Assembly: GCF_002090135.1 (NCBI RefSeq)
Contig: NZ_BBRL01000004.1
Span: forward strand, 620,001-684,000
Direction: 5' to 3'
Length of the DNA: 64,000 nucleotides
Origin: Demequina sp. NBRC 110055
Lineage (GTDB): Bacteria; Actinomycetota; Actinomycetes; Actinomycetales; Demequinaceae
The notes beneath the pieces are model-generated. The model made no database searches. It was given only the letters and a program-made list of their open reading frames with translations, and was not told the DNA's origin. Shown in pieces: positions 34,704 through 42,499 of this stretch. The position numbers were made by a program, and so were the translations under genes. The first letter of the stretch is position 1; every line of letters starts with the position of its first letter.

Positions 34704-37079
34704 ATGCCCACCACGGCATCGGCCGCCCTCACGCCGGCGGCCTCACCGTCGATCCCTGCGGTGCCTGACGCCGTCACGCTGCCCGTCGAGGGTATGACGT
34801 GCTCGAGCTGCGCCGCGACCATTCAGGGCGGCCTGTCCAAGCTTCCCGGCGTCGAGGACGCGGTCGTCAACTATGCGACCCGTCGCGCCACGGTGACGCC
34901 GGACGGCACGGTGTCCGACGAGGAGCTGCAGGCGGCCATGCGCGAGACGGTCGCCGGACTGGGCTACGCGGTGCCAGACGTCGTCGCCGGGAGCGGCGAC
35001 GACGAGCATGCCGCGCATGCGCAGGCCGACGCTGCCCGCATCGCCGACTACCGCCGCCGGTTCACGGTGGCCGCGGTCCTCGCGGTGCCGACGATGCTGC
35101 TGTCGATGATCCCGGTACTGCAGTTCGCGGGCTGGGAGTGGGTCGTGGCGCTGCTCGCGACCCCGGTGATCTGGTGGTCGGCGCTGCCGTTCCACCGTTC
35201 CACGTGGGCCGCGGCCCGCCATGGAGCCACGACAATGGACACCCTCGTCACCCTCGGCACGCTCGCCGCATGGACGTGGTCCACGGTGGTGTTGGTGGGT
35301 GGCGCGTTCGGGGGCTTCGCCGGCGCGCACGTCTACTACGAGACCGGCGCCGTGATCGTCGCGCTCATCCTCTTGGGCAAGTGGATGGAGGTGCGCTCGT
35401 CGGCGCGGGCGGGGGACGCTATCCGGGCGCTGTCGTCGCGGCAGTCCGCGACGGCGCGGCTCGAGGACGGGTCTGTCATCGCGCGTGATGCGCTCGAGGT
35501 GGGGATGCGTTTTGTGGTGCGCCCCGGCGAGACGGTCGCGACCGATGGCCTGGTGGTCGAGGGCGAGGCCGCCGTCGACGCTTCGCTCGTCACTGGCGAG
35601 TCGGTGCCGGTGTGGGCGTCGCTGGGCTCCGAGGTGGTGGGCGGCACCATCGCGACCGACGGCGCGCTCACCGTGGAGGCGACGCGGGTGGGATCGGAGA
35701 CGATGCTCGCGCAGATCGCACGCATGGTCGACGATGCCCAAAGCGGCCGGGCACGGGTGCAGCGCCTGGCGGACCGCATTTCAAGGATCTTTGTGCCCGT
35801 CGTCATCGGCGTCGCTCTGCTGACGCTGGTGGTGTGGCTCGCGGCGAGCGGGGACGCGAACGCGGCCTTCACGGCGGCGGTGGCGGTGCTGATCATCAGC
35901 TGCCCCTGTGCGCTGGGCCTCGCGACGCCGCTCGCGATCATGGTCGGCACGGGCCGCGGCGCGCAGCTGGGAGTGCTGGTGCGCGGGCCGGAAGCGCTCG
36001 AGGACACCCGCGACGTCACGACCATCGTGCTCGACAAGACGGGCACGGTGACCGAGGGACGGATGTCGCTCGTTTCCGCAGCGGCGCCCGGGCTCGAGGC
36101 GGCCGAGGAGTCGGTGCTGCTTGACGCCGCGGCGGCCGTGGAGGGCCGCTCGGAGCACCCCATCGGTCGCGCCATCCACGAGGCGCGGATGGCCGATGCC
36201 GCGGCCGGCTCGCGCTCGCTGCCCCGCGTGAAGGGCTTCCGTTCGGTCGCGGGCCACGGGGTGGTGGCGACGGTGCAGGGCGCCGGCGTTGCCGTCGGTG
36301 AGGACGGCCGCCCCGGCAATGCTGAGGTGTGGGTCGGCTCGCGCCGTCTCTTCGGTGCGGTGCCCCGGGAGGTTGAGGCGCTCGCGGCCGCGGCCGAGGA
36401 GCGCGGCGAGACCGCAGTGTTCGTCGGTCGCGCGGCGGGCGCGAGCGCAGGCGCAGGCACGGATGCCAACGCAGGCGGGGGCACAGTCTCTGGCTCAGCG
36501 CCGGGCGCCGAGGCCGTCGTGGTGGTGGCCGACACGATCAAGACGACCAGCGCATCGGCCATTCAATCGTTCCGCGACCTGGGGCTCGACGTGGTGCTGC
36601 TCACGGGCGACAACGAGCGTGCGGCGCGTGCGGTCGCGGCGTCGGTCGGGATCGACCGGGTGATCGCGGAGGTGCTGCCGGGAGACAAGGCGGATACCAT
36701 CCGGTCTCTCCAGGCGGACGGGGCGCGGGTCGCGATGGTGGGCGACGGCATCAACGATGCGCCCGCGCTCGCGCAGGCCGACCTTGGCATCGCCGTCGGG
36801 ACGGGCACGGATGTGGCGCGGGAGGCGTCCGACCTCACCATCGTCTCGGGCGACCTCAGGGCCGCCGCGGATGCGATCGCACTGTCGCGCCGGACCCTGG
36901 GGACGATCCGCGGCAACCTGTTCTGGGCCTTCGCGTACAACACGGCGGCCATCCCATTGGCGGCGCTCGGGATCTTGAACCCGATGATCGCGGCGGCGGC
37001 CATGGGTGGGTCGTCCCTGTTTGTGGTGGGCAACTCGCTCAGGCTGCGGTCGTTCGCGGGGTACCGGCAGCGGGGCTAG
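34704..37079 (+). CDS. copA: Cu(I)-exporting P-type ATPase
   Basis: A 791-residue P1B-type ATPase. It has one N-terminal HMA domain (EGMTCSSCAAT, about 29-39), the membrane CPC motif (IISCPCALGLATP), the actuator TGES, the phosphorylation site DKTGTVTEG, the HP motif SEHPIGRAI, and GDGINDAPAL. The last membrane segments read FAYNTAAIP and AAMGGSSLFVVGNSLRLR; the YN and M-GGSS residues are those of Cu(I)-selective pumps. An Ala/Gly-rich insertion of about 30 residues sits in the nucleotide-binding domain (about 575-610). Three GGCCGATGC copies lie in the gene. It is convergent with the PrsW-family gene, six bases away. Confidence 0.96.
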   Translation: MPTTASAALTPAASPSIPAVPDAVTLPVEGMTCSSCAATIQGGLSKLPGVEDAVVNYATRRATVTPDGTVSDEELQAAMRETVAGLGYAVPDVVAGSGDDEHAAHAQADAARIADYRRRFTVAAVLAVPTMLLSMIPVLQFAGWEWVVALLATPVIWWSALPFHRSTWAAARHGATTMDTLVTLGTLAAWTWSTVVLVGGAFGGFAGAHVYYETGAVIVALILLGKWMEVRSSARAGDAIRALSSRQSATARLEDGSVIARDALEVGMRFVVRPGETVATDGLVVEGEAAVDASLVTGESVPVWASLGSEVVGGTIATDGALTVEATRVGSETMLAQIARMVDDAQSGRARVQRLADRISRIFVPVVIGVALLTLVVWLAASGDANAAFTAAVAVLIISCPCALGLATPLAIMVGTGRGAQLGVLVRGPEALEDTRDVTTIVLDKTGTVTEGRMSLVSAAAPGLEAAEESVLLDAAAAVEGRSEHPIGRAIHEARMADAAAGSRSLPRVKGFRSVAGHGVVATVQGAGVAVGEDGRPGNAEVWVGSRRLFGAVPREVEALAAAAEERGETAVFVGRAAGASAGAGTDANAGGGTVSGSAPGAEAVVVVADTIKTTSASAIQSFRDLGLDVVLLTGDNERAARAVAASVGIDRVIAEVLPGDKADTIRSLQADGARVAMVGDGINDAPALAQADLGIAVGTGTDVAREASDLTIVSGDLRAAADAIALSRRTLGTIRGNLFWAFAYNTAAIPLAALGILNPMIAAAAMGGSSLFVVGNSLRLRSFAGYRQRG

Positions 37080-37085
37080 CTGCCG

Positions 37086-38708
37086 CTAGGGCTGGTCGGG
37101 GTCGTAGTCGCGGTCGTGGCTGTGGTCGCGGTCGTCGACCCGGCGCAGGGTGAGGGTCTCGGTAACGGGAGCCGTGTCCTCGCCAGCGTTGTCGACCGCG
37201 GCCCGGCCCGTGGTGCCGGCACCTATCACCGCACCGTTCGCACCCGCACCGTTCGCACGCGCACTGGCCGCACCCGCACTGTCCGCACCCGAGTCGGACG
37301 CGCCTGCGCCCGCATTCCGCCGCCGCACGATCCTGATCGCCCCGGTGGTCACCTTCTCAGTCGCACCGGTGGCGGCGGCCCGCACCACGTGGCGGGCACC
37401 CTGAGTCTCGATGCGGTCGCGGGTGGACTCGGCCCAGCGCTGGACGCGCAGCCTGCGCGACGAGACCGGCGGTTGCTCCGTGAGTCCGGGGCCGTTGACG
37501 ACGCCGGCGGCGTCGTAGATGGAGCGGAGGTCGGTCTGGATGAGTCGGACGTCTGCCGAGAGCTCAAGTGTGCGGGGTGATCCCCACCCGTCCTCGTGGG
37601 TGGCGGTCAGTAGCGCGAGTTGGGCTCCCTGGAGGAACTTCAGGGTCCGCACGGCGGGCTTGCCCGCACGCTTGCCGGCCTCACGTCGTACCTCCTGGCG
37701 GATGCGCCGGGTGGCGAGCAGTCGGAAGTCGGCGGGGCTCACCAGGTCATCGGGGACGACGTCGGCGGCGAGGCCGGCGAAGGTGCGCCGCTCGCGGAGG
37801 TGGGCCCAGCGCAGCACCCACAGGAACAGCAGGAGGACGGGGATGCCCTTGACGATGGAGCTGACGAAGACGTTCGCGTTCACGATGGGCGTGTTGAAGA
37901 ATCCGTGCACGGTGACGGCGAGTGCGAGGGTGCCTACCATGACTCCCCAGCGGCGCCACGGTCCGGCGGAGGCGTTGAAAAAGTAGCCGACGCCCGCACC
38001 GGCGATGCCGGAGAACGTGGGGTGATTCCACAGGCCGCCGATGACGCCGCGCAGCAGGAGCATGGCCCACACGGTGGCGGCGGTGCCGTCGGAGCTGAGG
38101 ATCGCGGAGTACATGAAGCTCTCGGAGACCTGGAAGCCCAGGCCCACGACGGCGCCGTAGAACAAGCCGTCGGCGGCGGAGCGCAGGCGGGCCCCGGGGA
38201 TCAGGGCAAGGGCGACGATGCCAAGCCACTTGAGGGGCTCCTCAACCAAGGGTGCCGCGAACGACGAGACCCAGGCCTCGTCGATCGGCAGGACAGCGGC
38301 GACCACGTCGTGCATAGCGGGTGCGGCGATCGAGGCGAGCCCGGGGGCGGCGAAGGCGCCCCATGCGAGTGCGCCCAGGACAGTGAGTGGAGAGCGCCGC
38401 TCGAAGAGCTCCATCCGGTACAGGACGAGCATGAAGGCGAGGCCGTACATGAGCCACACCAGGCCCGAGAGGACACCCGTCGCGGGCTGAATGCGCATGC
38501 CGGCGATAACGAGCGGCATCCAGGTGACGAGTCCGTAGAGGGTGACGGCGGCGCCGGCCCAGAACACGAGCGACCTCACGTCGACGAAGGTGTGGGTGCG
38601 CGGCAGGGCTCGCGGGATGGCGGCGATCGCGACCGTGGGGGTGGGGTCGGCGGTGGCGAAGCCGGAAGCCGCGGCGGCGTTCGTGGCGTCATCCCTGGCG
38701 GCGGTCAT
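37086..38708 (-). CDS. PrsW-family intramembrane metalloprotease
   Basis: A 540-residue membrane protein. The PrsW glutamate motif is seen in APLVEEPLKWLGIV, with GFQVSESFMYSA and NHPTFSGIAGAG and VHGFFNTP completing the family set that binds zinc within the membrane. About nine membrane segments fill residues 30-330. The C-terminal 200 residues are soluble and end in an Ala/Gly-rich, then Asp/Arg/His-rich tail (DDRDHSHDRDYD). The ATG at 38708 overlaps the upstream stop by four bases, which sets the start. Bacterial relatives cut anti-sigma factors or act in stress responses; no target is evident here. Confidence 0.9.
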   Translation of the reverse strand: MTAARDDATNAAAASGFATADPTPTVAIAAIPRALPRTHTFVDVRSLVFWAGAAVTLYGLVTWMPLVIAGMRIQPATGVLSGLVWLMYGLAFMLVLYRMELFERRSPLTVLGALAWGAFAAPGLASIAAPAMHDVVAAVLPIDEAWVSSFAAPLVEEPLKWLGIVALALIPGARLRSAADGLFYGAVVGLGFQVSESFMYSAILSSDGTAATVWAMLLLRGVIGGLWNHPTFSGIAGAGVGYFFNASAGPWRRWGVMVGTLALAVTVHGFFNTPIVNANVFVSSIVKGIPVLLLFLWVLRWAHLRERRTFAGLAADVVPDDLVSPADFRLLATRRIRQEVRREAGKRAGKPAVRTLKFLQGAQLALLTATHEDGWGSPRTLELSADVRLIQTDLRSIYDAAGVVNGPGLTEQPPVSSRRLRVQRWAESTRDRIETQGARHVVRAAATGATEKVTTGAIRIVRRRNAGAGASDSGADSAGAASARANGAGANGAVIGAGTTGRAAVDNAGEDTAPVTETLTLRRVDDRDHSHDRDYDPDQP

Positions 38709-39322
38709 GCGGCCGCCTCGGTGAACCGCATCGACCGCACCATGGCGTCGACGCTGGGCTGCAGCGAGGGCCATACCTGGGCCGATGCCGTCGCTGTCAG
38801 CGTCGACACCTCCTCGCCGTGCTGGACGGCGCAGGTCATGGCAACGTCGACGACGGTGGTGCCGGTGACACAGAGACCAGAGTCACCCGCGTCGGTGGTG
38901 AGCTCGATGGGGTCGGAGGCAACCCACGAGGCTTCGACATCTGCCGTCAGGTCAGCGACGGCGCGCGCGATGACGTCGTCCGGCGTGCCGGTCGCTGCGA
39001 TGGGCTGGGGAGCGGCGATGGAGAGTTCGGCGCCGGCGTTCGTCAGAGTGATATTTCCATCGGTGCGGGCGGCCTCGGTCCAGTCGCCGGAGAGTGTCAC
39101 GGTGACCTGGGAAGCGTCCGGTGCGCCGATGGTGAGAGTGGCGTCGGCGGGAACGGGCGTCTCATCGGTGTCCGGGATCGAGGAGGCCACGAGCGGTAGC
39201 CCGAACACGAAAAACGCCGCCACCGCGACCACGAACAAGGCCCCGGGCGCCGAGCTGCGCCCGATGATCCGGATGGACAAGGGCATGCGCGATCCGCTGC
39301 CGTGGGGCGCGGGGTCGCTCAT
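38705..39322 (-). CDS. Membrane-anchored protein coupled to the PrsW gene
   Basis: A 205-residue protein with one membrane segment (about 27-48, GALFVVAVAAFFVFGLPLVA) and an extracellular domain of about 155 residues with two Cys (GLCVTGT, AMTCAVQ). I recognise no family. It is coupled to the PrsW-family protease by an ATGA overlap and so may be its partner or substrate, which is inference. A TACGTT box seven bases before the ATG suggests a leaderless start. A GGCCGATGC copy (38780) lies near the C-terminal coding end. Confidence 0.7.
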   Translation of the reverse strand: MSDPAPHGSGSRMPLSIRIIGRSSAPGALFVVAVAAFFVFGLPLVASSIPDTDETPVPADATLTIGAPDASQVTVTLSGDWTEAARTDGNITLTNAGAELSIAAPQPIAATGTPDDVIARAVADLTADVEASWVASDPIELTTDAGDSGLCVTGTTVVDVAMTCAVQHGEEVSTLTATASAQVWPSLQPSVDAMVRSMRFTEAAA

Positions 39323-39329
39323 GGCTCGG

Positions 39330-39335
39330 AACGTA
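39330..39335 (-). promoter_or_regulatory. Leaderless -10 box for the PrsW operon
   Basis: On the minus strand TACGTT ends seven bases before the ATG at 39322. Confidence 0.5.
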
Positions 39336-39390
39336 GCACGCGCAGACCCGGTTCGACCGCCCCGCGCCGGGCGGAGTTCTCCCTAGGGGT

Positions 39391-40776
39391 TTAGGTGGCT
39401 TGTTCGAGTTGGTAGTGGGCTTTGCCGCCGATGCGGGGTGTGCGGTCGGGGTCGATGGAGGCGGGTGGGATGAACCACACTTCGGTGCCGCGGATGTCGA
39501 TGTCCCAGCCGCCGTGGTGGATGCGGTGGTGACAGCTGACGCACAGGAGGACGCCGTTGGACAGGTCGGTCGGTCCGCCATGTTTCCACCATTTGATGTG
39601 GTGGGCTTCGCAGTAACTTGGTGGGGCGTGACACCAGGAGCAGCCGCCGTCCCGTTCGACCAGGGCGAGTTTGATCTCAGCACTGAACAGGCGGTCTTTG
39701 CATCCCACGTCCAGGGGCACGGAGTCGCCGCCCATGATCATGGGTAGGACTTCGAGGTCGACGGCCATGCGTCGCAGGGTGCCGACCGAGATGGGTGAAT
39801 CGATACCGTCCACGGATGCGCAGCCCACACCGGTCTCGACATCGTCGATGGTGGCGCGCAGCACGATGGTGGTCGTCACACCGGTGGGCACTTCCGTGCA
39901 GCCCAAACTGTGCCGCGCGGCAGCTGAGAGGGCGTCGGCGTGGATTTGTCCGGGGGTGCGGTCGTCGTCGGTGAAGTCCATCCCGATCTTGCCCTTTTTC
40001 AGGGCGTTGTCACGCCTGGTGCGCATCACTGTTTTGACCGCACCTTTGAGCAGCGTCACGATGGGTGCGGCGGTGGACACGTCGAGGCGGGCGTGGATAC
40101 CGACGGATCCGTCGGCTTCGTCCTTGATTTGTACGTACCGGTTCTCGAACGCGACACGATCACGCTCTTCAACATCGCGCGGACGGTGCCAGGCTTCTTC
40201 GGCCAGCAGCATGCGGCGAATGTCACGCAGATTCAGTGTTCGCGCCTTCGTGACGACTTTGTGTTCGATGGCGACGATCTTGTCGGGTGCGACCTGCTCG
40301 ATACGTTCCAGTGCACGGGTGATGACGGCGGCGGCTTCCATGGAGATCGCCCCCGACATTACGGCGTCAGCGAGCACCGGGAAATGCGCTGCCGCAGGCG
40401 CCGATGCACCCTCACCGTCCCCACCCGCATCCACGCCAGATTCATCGGGCTCGACCTCGCGTGGCCGCGTCGCATTGGCGACCGCCAAGATCCGTTGCGC
40501 TTCAGCCTCGGAGCCGCCAAGAGCGTCGGCCAGCATCTGGCCCGGCGACGTAAACCCACGCTTACGTGCCACGCCTTGGAGACCGTCGGCCGGATCCGAA
40601 CGCCGCGCCAACTCTCCGGCCACCTCACCCAAAGCGACTTCCGTCATGCGACGCACCTGCACCAAAGCGCTTTGGAGTTCGACCAACCGGTTCGCGGGCG
40701 TCGAGCCCAGATCGTCGCCCTCGAACGAGCGTGCGACAGCGACGGTGCGGTCGAGCTCGGCGGTCGAAAAAGTCAT
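39391..40776 (-). CDS. DUF222/HNH endonuclease-domain protein
   Basis: A 461-residue protein of the actinobacterial DUF222 (13E12-repeat) family. The N-terminal two thirds form DUF222 (RLVELQSALVQVRRMTEVAL and LDVSTAAPIVTLLKGAVKTV), and the C-terminus is an HNH nuclease with zinc-type Cys pairs: GCSWCHAPPSYCEAHHIKWW, then GVLLCVSCHHRIHHGGW. Family members are numerous, variable between strains and thought to be mobile or phage-related, with no defined role. The base composition looks poorer in GC than that of the neighbours. The ATG at 40776 is chosen over one at 40818, since a GATGCT box lies just upstream. Confidence 0.9.
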   Translation of the reverse strand: MTFSTAELDRTVAVARSFEGDDLGSTPANRLVELQSALVQVRRMTEVALGEVAGELARRSDPADGLQGVARKRGFTSPGQMLADALGGSEAEAQRILAVANATRPREVEPDESGVDAGGDGEGASAPAAAHFPVLADAVMSGAISMEAAAVITRALERIEQVAPDKIVAIEHKVVTKARTLNLRDIRRMLLAEEAWHRPRDVEERDRVAFENRYVQIKDEADGSVGIHARLDVSTAAPIVTLLKGAVKTVMRTRRDNALKKGKIGMDFTDDDRTPGQIHADALSAAARHSLGCTEVPTGVTTTIVLRATIDDVETGVGCASVDGIDSPISVGTLRRMAVDLEVLPMIMGGDSVPLDVGCKDRLFSAEIKLALVERDGGCSWCHAPPSYCEAHHIKWWKHGGPTDLSNGVLLCVSCHHRIHHGGWDIDIRGTEVWFIPPASIDPDRTPRIGGKAHYQLEQAT

Positions 40777-40898
40777 GACACCAGCATCGCACCGACCGCT
40801 GACATCCCTGGTAGACACCCAAAATCTGTGGACAAACCACCCACAAACCAGGGCCTGGGGACGACGCTAGAGCTCACCGTGTAGACGTCCCCCGCCTC

Positions 40899-41114
40899 AT
40901 GTCCCAGGCCCGTATGACAGCATGGGTCACCATGGGTGGCCTCGAAGTTCTTGTCCTGAACGTGTTGCTGCTTGCGGTGGCCTTTTACGTCCTCTATGTG
41001 GTGGTTCGGCGAGCAGTGCGCGATGGCATGGCTGATGCATGGGCCAAACGTGAGGCGACCACGGCCGCCAACAATGGCGGCGTTGCGACGCCGTCCGACA
41101 CACCAGGGGCCTGA
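40899..41114 (+). CDS. Small single-TM protein
   Basis: A frame of 71 residues with one hydrophobic segment (GGLEVLVLNVLLLAVAFYVL) followed by a basic/acidic stretch and a polar tail. Possible starts are ATGs at 40899, 40914 and 40932; a TATGAC box before the last would fit a leaderless start there. I recognise no family. It sits between the HNH gene and metZ. The hydrophobic pattern favours a real gene, but the evidence is limited. Confidence 0.45.
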   Translation: MSQARMTAWVTMGGLEVLVLNVLLLAVAFYVLYVVVRRAVRDGMADAWAKREATTAANNGGVATPSDTPGA

Positions 41115-41167
41115 CGCCGCCAACACTGACGCTGATACGACGACCGTCGACGGTGCTGTGCCCTTGC

Positions 41168-42379
41168 TTACACCAGCGCGAGCGCCCGATCCAGGTCAGC
41201 CCGCAGGTCCTCCACCGACTCGAGCCCGATCGACAGCCGCACGGTCGTCTCGTAGATGTCCACCGCCGCGCGTTCCTCGACGGACAACTTGTTGTGCGTG
41301 GTGGTCGCGGGGTGCGTGGAGATCGACTTCGCGTCGCCCAGGTTGTTGGAAATCGTGAATAGTTGCAGCCCGTTCTGGAACCTAAACGCCGCCTCCTGGG
41401 CGCCCGCAGACGCCCGGTCCACCCCGTCGCCCACGTTCAGGTCCACCGTCACCAGCGTCCCGCCCAACGTCATCTGCTTGACGGCCCGCTCATGGTGCGG
41501 ATGCGAGGGCAGCAGCGGGTAGCGCAGCGACGCGATCTTCGGGTGGTACTCGAGCCAGGACGCCAGTTCCAAAGCCGACGCAGCCTGAGCCCGTACACGC
41601 ACGCCCATCGTCTCGAGGCCCTTGAGCAGCACCCACGCATTGAACGGAGAGATGGTCGCGCCCATGTTGCGGATCATCAGCTTGACCGGCCCGTCGATGT
41701 AGTCAGCCGCGCCAAGGATCGCCCCACCCAAAACCCGGCCCTGACCATCGATGTGCTTCGTCGCGGAGTAAATCACCGCATCGGCCCCCAACTCGAGCGG
41801 CTTCTGGCCTAGAGGGGTCGCGAACACGTTGTCGACCAGCAGCATCGCGCCAGCCGCATGCGCGGCCTCAGCGATGAAGGGGATGTCCAGCACGTCCTGC
41901 ATGGGGTTCGTGGGCGACTCGATGAACACCGCCTTCGCGGGCGTCCCCAAAGCCTCGGTCCAGGCGTCGTTGGAGTTCCCGTCGACGTAGTCGATCTGGA
42001 TGCCCCACTTCGAGAAGAAGTTGGCGAAGGTCTGCAACGTCGACCCGAACAGCGCCTTCGACGCCACCAAACGGTCGCCCGCCGAGAGGATCGAACCCAA
42101 AGCGACGAACACCGCCGACATGCCCGTCGAGGTCGCAAAACACCGCTCCGCACCCTCGATGGCCGCAAGTCGCTCCTCGAACGCCGTCACGGTGGGGTTC
42201 GCGTAGCGCGAGTACATGTAGACGTCGACCTTGCCGGCGAAGGCATCGCGGGCCTGCTCGGCGGACTCGTAGGCGTATCCCTGAGTCAGGAACATGCCCT
42301 CCGACATCTCATTGGCCTCGGAGCGGTGAATGCCCGTGTGCAGGGCGAGGGTCTCGGGGCTGAGATTCGGGTTGTCCAT
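41168..42379 (-). CDS. metZ: O-succinylhomoserine sulfhydrylase
   Basis: A 403-residue PLP enzyme of the Cys/Met metabolism family. It should make homocysteine from an activated homoserine and sulphide in methionine synthesis. The N-terminus (PETLALHTGIHRSEANEMSE) and YSRYANPTVTAFEERLAA fit MetZ better than cystathionine enzymes. The PLP Lys is in YSATKHIDGQGRVLGG, and SPTNPMQDVLDIPFIAEAAH and SIGLESVEDLRADLDRAL are typical. MetZ versus MetY is judged on these patterns only. A TAGTCT box lies six bases before the ATG. A reverse GGCCGATGC copy (41778) is in the gene and another lies just upstream (42397). Confidence 0.92.
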   Translation of the reverse strand: MDNPNLSPETLALHTGIHRSEANEMSEGMFLTQGYAYESAEQARDAFAGKVDVYMYSRYANPTVTAFEERLAAIEGAERCFATSTGMSAVFVALGSILSAGDRLVASKALFGSTLQTFANFFSKWGIQIDYVDGNSNDAWTEALGTPAKAVFIESPTNPMQDVLDIPFIAEAAHAAGAMLLVDNVFATPLGQKPLELGADAVIYSATKHIDGQGRVLGGAILGAADYIDGPVKLMIRNMGATISPFNAWVLLKGLETMGVRVRAQAASALELASWLEYHPKIASLRYPLLPSHPHHERAVKQMTLGGTLVTVDLNVGDGVDRASAGAQEAAFRFQNGLQLFTISNNLGDAKSISTHPATTTHNKLSVEERAAVDIYETTVRLSIGLESVEDLRADLDRALALV

Positions 42380-42385
42380 GGGTTC

Positions 42386-42391
42386 AGACTA
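42386..42391 (-). promoter_or_regulatory. Leaderless -10 box for metZ
   Basis: On the minus strand TAGTCT ends six bases before the ATG at 42379. A GGCCGATGC copy (42397-42405) lies five bases upstream of it. Confidence 0.5.
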
Positions 42392-42444
42392 GCGAGGGCC
42401 GATGCCGTGGTCGCCCCCCCGGACGTCCGTCTCGAAGGAGCGAG

Positions 42445-42492
42445 AACGGCGGAGGGCGGGGACCCCTCACGGGATCCCCGCCCTCCGCCGTT
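42445..42492 (-). terminator. Strong hairpin terminator after the lamin-tail gene
   Basis: A perfect 18-bp stem (left arm AACGGCGGAGGGCGGGGA) with a 12-base loop, starting eight bases beyond the stop of the 1064-residue protein and upstream of metZ. It can work for the minus-strand gene and insulate metZ. Confidence 0.85.
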
Positions 42493-42499
42493 GCGGTGG

